From Trachythela sp. YZ-2020 (Eukaryota; Cnidaria; Anthozoa; Malacalcyonacea; Clavulariidae): 64,000 nt of DNA. Position 1 is the first letter of the stretch; each line of letters begins with the position of its first letter. Shown here piece by piece: positions 56,461 through 64,000 of this stretch. The stretch lies in contig JADLSH010000110.1 in NCBI GenBank assembly GCA_016169945.1, positions 62,001 to 126,000 of the forward strand. Reading direction: 5' to 3'. The notes under the pieces were generated by a model that saw only the letters and a program-made list of their open reading frames with translations, did not search any database and was not told the DNA's origin. The translations under genes were made by a program, and so were the position numbers.

Positions 56461-57188
56461 TTGCACCCTATCGTCTTGAAAGTGCCGGAACTCGATTTCT
56501 CGTGTTGTAATTGCCATTTTGTATGCGACTTTCAAAAAATAGAAAAAAATAGTTCTACTTCTTCAAATACAATGAAACTTTCCAATAATATTCCTTTTTA
56601 CATGAGCTACAATTTGTTTGGTAACACTTGCTCGAAAATAATAAATCCTACTCTGGCAATTCCGATTTATTTCAACAATAATTGAAAAAATTTTAAATAT
56701 TTTATGAACATGTATGCAAATTAATTCGGATAGGCAATTCAGCTATCGAATGACGCATGTCCTGTTGCCAGAGAATAAACACGTCTGGAGATATTTACAT
56801 TTGAAACAACTGATCGTAAATACCGTGCGTGCCCAGTACGACGATAAAGAGTTATGGCATTGACAATATTTTAAATTAATTCCCATACTAAAAGAATTAT
56901 AGGATCTGCCGTACTTTGTTCGCGCACGTGTATATGTTTTGACTATCACACTACAATATAGTTGTCCGAAAATATGCAGATTTCGTTGCTTACGTACATG
57001 CGTGTCATACCCGTAGCACTTGCTTTTGTGTCGAAGTCATTAGTTCTACCCTTGGTGCTCAAGAAACAAAGAAATACTGCATTTCGGTATTACGATACGT
57101 TTGAAGTGGAAAACAGCCTTTAGCGTGGATCTGTCTCACTCGTTGAGGTTGAACTGTACTTTAGAAGAAGCTAAGAAATTTATCAAAA

Positions 57189-57440
57189 ATGGAAGACGAC
57201 ATTGAGGCTTTAGTTGTTGATAATGGATCTCGTACGTGCAAAGCTGGTTTGGCCGGCGACGATGCGCCAAGAGCTGTTTTCCCCTCCATCGTCGGTCGTC
57301 CTCGCCATCAAACTGAGATGTTTGGTGTGGGCCAGAGTGACCCGTTTGTTGGCAACGAGGCCCATAACAAAAGAGGTATCCTTACTTTGACATACCCCAT
57401 TGAACACGGAATCGTCACAAACTGGAACGATATGGAAAGG
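57189..57440 (+). pseudogene. Actin first exon, copy 1 (partial gene)
   Basis: The 84-codon open exon starts [20 protein letters not shown], then [20 protein letters not shown], and continues through [20 protein letters not shown] to NDMER, ending exactly at a donor GTAGGT (57,441). The segment covers the nucleotide-binding loop (DNGS) and DNase I loop of actin. Conventional actin has GSGMCKAGF here and GxVGM in the loop, so the R-T and T-E-M-F-G-V changes are unusual. No further actin exons occur in the window; reading on into the intron gives a stop at 57,527. Either the rest was lost or this is a truncated duplicate. Confidence 0.8.
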
Positions 57441-58673
57441 GTAGGTTTTTATGCTGCGTTTACAGTCAGAGAGGAGGAATTGTGGTCTTCCCACAATGCA
57501 ATGCAGCTCATTATTATTCAAAATTGAAATTTCCGCTACGCGTGGTGAAAAATTGTGGATTTTTATTTCGATTTTTCTCTCTGAAAATTTTGTATTTTTG
57601 AAGGTAAGTTTTTATAACTGTTTAATCGTGTATCGAATTTTATTCTTCTTGATTTTTTTAATTTCTGTTTTTTTTATTTCGACTTGGGAACGCCTCAGAG
57701 GTAACACCTCAAACCTTATTTCCTACATCTACTTGAGTATGAATATGGTTGTTACCAGCTTCTAACATAAAATTGGCATCGAATTATTTTAGGACGGCAT
57801 ATTTTTAACTCTTGGATGACCGACTATTAATAATAATAATAATTGCACCCTTCGTCTTGAAAGTGCCGGAACTCGATTTCTCGTGTTGTCATTGCCTAGA
57901 TGGCGGATATTCATTGGTTTATAGCAATCAAAACTGACATTTCGTAATTTATTTCGCGTGCGGGAATTAAATTTCAATTATTTCGGCATTTTGTATGTGA
58001 CTTTCAAGAAATAGAAAAAAATAGTTCTACTTCTTCAAATGCAATGAAACTTTCCAATAATATTCCTTTTTACATGAGCTACAATTTGTGTGGTAACACT
58101 TGCTCGAAAATAATAAATCCTACTCTGGCAATTCCGATTTATCTCAACAATAATTTCAAAAATTTTAAATATTTTATGAACATGTATGCAAATTAATTCG
58201 GATAGGCAATTAAGCTATCGAATGACGCATGTCCTGTTGCCAGAGAATAAACACGTCTGGAGATATTTACATTTGAAACAACTGATCGTAAATACCGTGC
58301 GTGCCCAGTACGACGATAAAGAGTTATGGCATTGACAATATTTTAAATTAATTCCCATACTAAAAGAATTATAGGATCTGCCGTACTTTGTTCGCGCACG
58401 TGTATATGTTTTGACTACACACTACAATATAGTTGTCCGAAAATATGCAGATTTCGTTGCTTACGTACATGCGTGTCATATCCGTAGCACTTGCTTTTGT
58501 GTCGAAGTCATTAGTTCTACCCTTGGTGCTCAAGAAACAAAGAAATACTGCGTTTTGGTATTACGATACGTTTGAAGTGGAAAACAGCCTTTAACGTGGA
58601 TCTGTCTCACTCGTTGGAGATTTGTCGCAGAGGTTGAACTGTACTTTAGAAGAAGCTAAGAAATTTATCAAAA

Positions 58674-58925
58674 ATGGAAGACGACGTTGCGGCTTTAGTT
58701 GTTGATAATGGATCTCGTACGTGCAAAGCTGGTTTGGCCGGCGACGATGCGCCAAGAGCTGTTTTCCCCTGCATCGTCGGTGGTCCTCGCAATCAACGTA
58801 AGATGTTTTGTGTGGGCAAGAGTGACTCGTTTGTTGGCAACGAGGCCCGTTGCAGAAGAGGTATCCTTACTTTGAAATACCCCATTGAACACGGCATCGT
58901 CACAAACTGGGACGATATGGAAAAG
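58674..58925 (+). pseudogene. Actin first exon, copy 2 (partial gene)
   Basis: Second 84-codon copy: [20 protein letters not shown], then [20 protein letters not shown], ending [16 protein letters not shown] before donor GTAGGT (58,926). The end is closer to ordinary actin (KYPIEHG, WDDMEK) than copy 1. The middle is more diverged: [19 protein letters not shown] with two extra cysteines. The open frame despite divergence could reflect constraint or youth. Downstream exons are again missing. Confidence 0.8.
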
Positions 58926-59314
58926 GTAGGTTTTTATGCTGCGTTTACAGTCAGAGAGGAGGAATTGTGGTCTTCCCACAATGCAATGCAGCTCATTATT
59001 ATTCAAAATTGAACTTTCCGCTACGCTTGGTGAAAAATTGTGGATTTTTATTTCGATTTTTCTCTCTGAAAATTTTGTATTTTTGAAGGTAAATTTTTAT
59101 AACTGTTTAATCGTGTATCGAATTTTATTCTTCTTGTTTTTTTTAATTTCTGTTTTTTTTTATTTCGACTTTGGAACGCCTCAGAGGTAACACCTCAAAC
59201 CTTATTTCCTACATCTACTTGAGTATGAATATGGTTGTTACCAGCTTCTAACATAAAATTGCCATCGAATTATTTTAGGACGGCATATCTTTAACTCTTG
59301 GATGACCGACTATT

Positions 59315-59834
59315 AAACCGACGGGTAATCGTGCTTTCAAAATGACTTCATTTTGCTGTGTCTGTGTTGTGAAAAATTGTCGATTTTAATTTCGATTCTT
59401 CTCTCTAAAAAAATTCCCAGTTTATGTATTAATCGTTATTGAATATTATTAATCTTGTTTTATTTGATTTTTATATCGCGTTTTAGTCATGGTAATATTC
59501 GCCAAGTGTATTTACCATATGTTTCGGGTCATAGTATAGGCAGCCCAATGGCTATGCTGATTTGATAAATAATGGAGTAAAACATTCCAATTTTTAATAA
59601 AACTATTGTTACCTTGTTGAAAATGACGAAAATATGATAAACGTGCTTGAAATGCAATTCTTCAGTTCTCGTTGCCTGCGACGGGCGACGTACGTCAGTG
59701 CATAGTAATGAGTGTCAATAGATAGTAATTATTCCTCAGGTTGGCAAGTAAATCAAATTATCGCTAGCTCTACCTTTAAACAATCGAAAAATGCTCTAAA
59801 TATCTTTAAAACTACGCTAAAATAACATCAGAAC
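59315..59834. other. Gene-free stretch
   Basis: No gene or repeat recognised. Confidence 0.4.
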
Positions 59835-59838
59835 TTAA

Positions 59839-61784
59839 GGTGGTAAACCACAAAATTTTAAAGGAAAATCCTATTTTTAAATTAGCCATATTATGCATCA
59901 TTAATGATCCCTTTTTCGTTTTCTTGCGTTAATATTTCTATTTGTTTTGCGGAAAATGAATAAGTAGGGGAAAATAGCAGGTTTGTTTGAAATGTTATCC
60001 CGTAGCAACCACCATAGCAACGACATGTTATTGGAAAATCGCGAGCATTGGAGCATTTACGAAAAAGTTTTTTTCTCCAAACGAGTACCCACCTACCCCT
60101 CCCTAGCTATATAGTGATTTTAAACGATTTTATTTCAAATTACACCAAGTACAAGTGGGTTATATTTAGGCGGGAGAGGCGTTATAATGGTGTGAAAGCA
60201 AATTGTGTTCATGCTATATATTTTGTATAATTCATTACGGTTCCACTTCAAGGCTATGACTGATTGAGGACATCATGTAAAGTCCGACGAAAGTCGATCT
60301 GCCATAACCTTTCAAAGAACCGAAGGGTTAAACATTGGTGTCTTTTTAAAGACAGCAACGGCGGAGGTCACAGCTGGGAACCAAACTTAGGTGTTGAAAT
60401 AGTGCATGTTAAACATTTTTCAAAAAATCTAGCATGGCATTTTCATGATATATATGCCTACCTCTCCCGTTTAGGATATGTTTGGCTATGTGATTTCGAC
60501 CCCGAATTAGTCAACGTATATTTTGTTAGCATATGAAAATATAGGGGAGTTCCATGTCGAATTTTTCATTTGTGCTTACAATATAAGTAAATAAAAGGTT
60601 TTATTATATGGCAAGTGCTTGTTTTGGTGAATCTCGCAATCTGATTGGTCGCTGACGAGGCAGGATTTTCCCGTATTGGCGTATTGCCCACGGGCAATCG
60701 GTATTCTTATTGCCCTGCGACGACTTGAACACATTTCAAACCAATAAAAGCATTAAAAAATCCTTAAAAATAATTTAAAACAATGAAAAATAAACAGAAA
60801 ATACGGAAAAGTGATAACTACAAGGGATAAAATCAAGTTTTGTTGGCTCAAGTCGAAATATTAAGGTAAATTTTACGATGTTTTTTAACTAAAACAGTCA
60901 AGAATATTTTTGTTTTTTCGAACATGCAAAGTTGTTTTTGTCCTTGATCCGATAGCTCAATATCACTATATTTTCTATTAATTTTATATTTTATTCTATA
61001 AATGGTACTGTAGAGTAGTTTTACTAAGCTAAGATTAGATAAATTTGTAAAAAACTAAGACAAATTCGTATCATTGAAAATATTTTGACATTTGAAAATG
61101 ACCGGCTTTGAGTTTCGGACTTTGTACTTTGCCCTCGCGTGACCAATTTTTGGCAAAATGAATTGTTTTCTGTTGTCTGAAATGCCATATAATAAACAAC
61201 TTACTAACTTCGACTGTTCGGTCTGTACGGTAAAATATCAAGCCTCGGTCTTGCTGTATTGACCTCGCTATCGCTCGGTCAATACAGCAAGACCTCAGCT
61301 TGATATTTTACCGTACAGACCTCACGCTCAGTCAGTAAGTAGTTATTATTCAGTTTTCAATTTTGACCTAATTAGCAGTACGCTAAAAACGATATCTCCT
61401 AAAGTAATGAACCAAATGACTTCAAATTTTCAGTGAAGCTTTGTATAATATCTTATCTATGCTGTAAACTAGGATTTTTGAAATTGGTTAAATCTATGAT
61501 GTACAATCATTATTTTTCTGGCCGAAAATACATAAAAATATATGCGACATCAACTCCTTCAGAAGAAAATAACTAAAACTATTTTTTAAAGATCCTAGTT
61601 CACAGCATACATGTCATATATTGGCTTCTATTTTTACCATTTTTGAAGTATTGGTAACCATGGAAACCATAAGTTAATAAAACTGTATCATTGGTCATCA
61701 CTTAATCAGAGGAATAGTTATGGGCAAAAAAATCTTGAAATAGCCATTTTCTAAAAAAATAATAATTTGTTGTGGTGTACCACC
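59839..61784. mobile_element. 1.95-kb TTAA-flanked non-autonomous element
   Basis: TTAA at 59,835-59,838 and 61,785-61,788 flanks ends that are inverted repeats (GGTGGTAAACCACAA and, reversed, GGTGGTACACCACAACAA). TTAA duplication is typical of piggyBac and Kolobok elements. No transposase coding is visible inside; a nested palindrome sits at 61,190-61,352. Confidence 0.65.
61190..61352. repeat. Fold-back palindrome
   Basis: Arms with GTCTGTACGGTAAAATATCA then GGTCTTGCTGTATTGACC pair around a TCGCTATCGCTC loop. The outer ends AATAAACAACTTACT are also inverted. A hairpin-forming MITE nested in the TTAA element. Confidence 0.8.
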
Positions 61785-61995
61785 TTAAATCTATGATAGT
61801 TTTACAATATTCTAACAACTTTTTGGCAAAAAAGTTCGTAAAACGAGTAAAATACGAAGAGTTTTTGGCAATTTGTTCAATTGTTTGATGGCAACATGCG
61901 GGATGCCTCCCAGTGGTAAAACTTCGTAACTTCGTACGAAATAACTTCTTCAATTCCGTTATCGAGCCGCCACCCGAAGGAAATTACAAAAGTAT

Positions 61996-62206
61996 AGCAT
62001 GTGGAAATTGTCATTTACGTGGGTATCGCGCCGAAGGAAACGAGCACAATTCCAGTTGCACTAAACCACCATATGTTTCATAACTTTCATACATTTCGTG
62101 TGGGCAACGAAAGAAACACCCAAAACATTTTGAGAAAGTTAAGAAACTTAAAAAGCGGCGTAAACAACTTAAAGAAGAACTAGACACCTTAGACAATAAT
62201 AATGTC
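61996..62206 (+). pseudogene. Zinc-knuckle plus coiled-coil fragment of a TE protein
   Basis: The frame ACGNCHLRGYRAEGNEHNSS, CTKPPYVS, a stop, then SYISCGQRKKHPKHFEKVKK and LKKRRKQLKEELDTL shows paired cysteines followed by a basic coiled coil. C-x2-C-x-x-x-G-H/Y-R-x-x-G-N layouts occur in transposon-encoded proteins of cnidarians, but I cannot name the family. One stop interrupts it. Confidence 0.4.
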
Positions 62207-62439
62207 TAGCTGCGTTTGAATCTAAAACGATGTCGGCATTTACGATTGCGGTGACGAGTCGATTAGTACTATTTAACTTGCGTGCAACTACAAAGTTCAA
62301 GTAGCACCTCTCGCAAGGTCGTACCTGATTGGCTAAAATGGGACTTCCGGTTTTAAGAGTTTCAAATTGGGAACTTGCGATTCACAATATTTTAAAAGTT
62401 TCTGAAATTCTTTCATGCTCTTTTCTTCTTGGATTCATA

Positions 62440-63020
62440 ATTTCGCATTGAAGAGTTTCAATTAGAGTTTTCAAGAGTTTCAACTTGGGTTTCAAATGTT
62501 TCAAGGGTTTCAGAAGTTTCAAGGGTTTCAGATGTTTCAGAGGTTTCAAGGGTTTCACAGGTTTCAGAGGTCCCGGAGGTCTCAATGGTTTCAGAGGTTT
62601 CAGAGGTTTCAGGGGTTTCAGAGGTTTCAGGGGTTTCAGAGTTTTCAATTGTTCTAGAGGTTTCAGAGGTTTCAATGGTTTCAGAGGTTTCAAAGGTTTC
62701 AGATGTCTCGGGGGTCTCAATGGTTTCTGAGGTTTCAGAAGTTTCAGGGGTTTCAGAGGTCTCAGAGGTCTCAACGGTTTCAGAAGTTTCAAGGTTTCAG
62801 GGGTTTCAGAGGTCTCAGAGGTCTCAACGGTTTCAGAAGTTTCAAGGTTTCAGGGGTTTCAGAGGTTTCAGCGGTTTCAAAGGTTTCAGGGGTTTCAGAA
62901 GTCTCGGACGCTTCATGGATTTCAGACGTCTCAGGGGTCACAATGGTTTTAGGGGTTTCAGATTTTTCCAGGGTTCCCGATGTCTCAGGGATCTCAGGGG
63001 TCACGGGGGTTTCAGAGGTT
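62440..63020. repeat. 9-bp minisatellite (GGTTTCAGA type)
   Basis: Around 60 copies of GGTTTCAGA and variants (GGTCTCAGA, AGTTTCAAG, GGGTTTCAG). Because 9 is divisible by 3 and the unit lacks stops, several frames remain open and encode repeats such as GFR, EVS or KPL. Confidence 0.95.
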
Positions 63021-63218
63021 TCAAGGCTATATTGCACTTGCATGTTATTAATTATTTGCAGATGTATTATACATTGTGAGAAAGAAGAAACATATACTAC
63101 ATACTAAATGAAAGATTAGTTAATAATTCATAACTATCCAAAACTGAATTATGTTCAATCAGTTGTACTATATAAGTCTGTAAATTATTGATGTTCTCTA
63201 TCAACCTGAGTCATATGA

Positions 63219-63424
63219 GTCACGATTTAGGAACAGTTACTATTTTTAGACTTTTAGGGTTAGGATTAGGGTTAGGGTCAGGATTAGGATTAGGGTTAGG
63301 ATTAGGGTTAGGATTAGGATTAAGGTTAGGGTTGGGATTAGGGTTAGGATTAGGGTTAGGGTTAAAATATAAAAGAATACCAAATTACGAAAGTCTAAAA
63401 ATAGTAACTATTCCTCAAACGTGA
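63219..63424. mobile_element. Inverted-repeat element enclosing telomere-like repeats
   Basis: 63,219-63,255 and 63,390-63,424 are inverted repeats (TCACGATTTAGGAACAGTTA and, reversed, TCACGTTTGAGGAATAGTTA, continuing CTATTTTTAGACTTT). Between them lies 63,257-63,363, built of TTAGGG and TTAGGA units. About 206 bp in total, probably a MITE carrying a short telomere-like satellite. Confidence 0.75.
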
Positions 63425-63780
63425 CAGGTATAGCCTGAGTATCAGGTGTTTCTGCGGTTACATATATACAGGCTAATCTAATGCAAAAGAAACAAGAAAA
63501 AGTTTAAGTTAATTGAAAATGGTTATTTATAGCACTATTAAAACCTTTCCAGAGGAAATGAGTCGAATATGATCTGGTAAGGTATTCCACTCATTTAGTT
63601 GCAGTAGATAGCTTGCAGGTATATTCCTCTTAGTCAGCATTTTTTGACAGAGCTCTGACCCCTAGATTTTAGTTTCCAGGCCGATCGTGTGAGCCATGTG
63701 CGCGCGCATGTTGGACCGAAAAGATGTCACAAAGGAAAAAACAGTTTCAAATCTAGTTTATTCTGAATATGTATGAACAT

Positions 63781-64000
63781 CAGTGGCGTGCTGGCAGGGG
63801 GGGCCGGGGGGCCATGGCCCCCCCAGCGAAGATTTTTTAGGGGGCGCCAAAACATAAATGGGGCGCCGAAATTGCACAAAATCACACAAAAGCGCACACA
63901 AGCCTACCTACAACTACAAGCAAGCTTTACTGTCCAGTCTGTAATATCTCAAAGGATGTAAATTGTTAATTGTGAAATGTGAAGTGATTTGGCTTACGAT
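63781..64000 (+). mobile_element. Probable hAT terminus, continues beyond the window
   Basis: CAGTGGCGTGCTGGCAGG fits the CAGTGGCG start common in one hAT group, followed by the G/C-rich palindrome GGGGGGCCATGGCCCCCC and GGGGCGCC repeats. Only one end is visible. Confidence 0.5.

Larger units (their letters stand above)
56462..59314 (+). repeat. Tandem duplication of an actin 5' region, about 1.4-1.5 kb each
   Basis: Copy 1 (56,462-57,830) and copy 2 (57,846-59,314) share upstream sequence, first exon and intron start at high identity; start codons are 1,485 bp apart. Copy 2 carries about 100 bp (57,893-57,985) missing from copy 1. Confidence 0.9.

Noticed and set aside
57210..57521. Leftward 103-codon frames opposite both actin exons
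   Set aside because: Antisense shadows of the conserved actin exon, duplicated together with it.
60264..60536. 90-codon frame inside the TTAA element as a transposase
   Set aside because: No DDE or zinc-finger motif; too short and not continued in neighbouring frames.
62382..63107. Collagen-like or KPL/EVS-repeat proteins
   Set aside because: Open frames are a necessary result of a stop-free 9-bp repeat; flanks give no start context or domain.
63257..63363. Chromosome end or true telomere
   Set aside because: Only about 107 bp, mixed TTAGGG/TTAGGA, enclosed in inverted repeats, with non-telomeric sequence on both sides.

Overview
The window looks like animal (metazoan) nuclear DNA. It is AT-rich, its genes have introns with GT..AG borders, it contains TTAGGG-type repeats, actin first exons and tRNA-derived repeats, and it carries a wide mix of animal transposon families: DIRS, Penelope-like, BEL/Pao, CR1-like LINE, Crypton, Helitron, P-element, hAT and many MITEs. 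That mix is most familiar to me from cnidarians, probably anthozoans. This is inference from family content, not a species call. I see no clearly intact host gene; nearly everything recognisable is a mobile element, a satellite, or a partial gene copy.

The centrepiece is a 12,070-bp DNA transposon at 24,040-36,109. It is bounded by 37-bp terminal inverted repeats that are identical to each other. Its left arm, read rightward, holds an eight-exon XPG/EXO1-like nuclease followed by a HIRAN-domain reading frame. Its right arm, read leftward, holds an eight-exon DDE-type transposase with an N-terminal SANT/Myb-like domain. The two arms converge near 28 kb. All exon phases fit, but the transposase has three single-base frame breaks, so this copy is probably dead. 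Its introns have been invaded by an internally deleted hAT with a perfect 8-bp target duplication and by at least four MITE or fold-back elements. DDE transposase plus XPG nuclease recalls the Academ superfamily; the HIRAN component is what I find unusual.

Layout: 0-5 kb holds an inverted repeat, a MITE and a 112-bp tandem array. 5.1-7.6 kb is a broken leftward transposase-like gene. 7.7-11 kb has tRNA-derived SINEs and a long inverted repeat. 11-14.5 kb is a rearranged Penelope-like element. 15.1-15.4 kb is a MITE. 15.9-17.4 kb is a Helitron remnant. 18.2-20.2 kb is a DIRS remnant running straight into a P-element fragment. 21-22.4 kb holds tandem arrays, and 22.9-24.0 kb a second P-element remnant split in opposite orientations. 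After the 12-kb element, 36.4-38.6 kb and 43.0-44.4 kb hold small unassigned coding-like frames, separated by a CR1-like LINE (39.0-42.84 kb) that itself carries a minisatellite.

45.8-47.1 kb is a nearly complete Crypton tyrosine recombinase. 47.28-48.68 kb is a tandem array of alternating tRNA-Cys and tRNA-Ser sequences with anticodon changes. 49.9-52.8 kb is a BEL/Pao retrotransposon lacking RNase H and integrase. 52.8-53.5 kb is a direct duplication. 56.46-59.31 kb is a tandem duplication of an actin 5' region with first exon only. 59.84-61.78 kb is a TTAA-flanked element. 62.4-63.0 kb is a 9-bp minisatellite open in several frames. 63.22-63.42 kb is a TTAGGG-like array enclosed in inverted repeats. 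A probable hAT terminus starts at 63,781 and leaves the window.

Family names come from motifs read by eye and from memory; no search was run.
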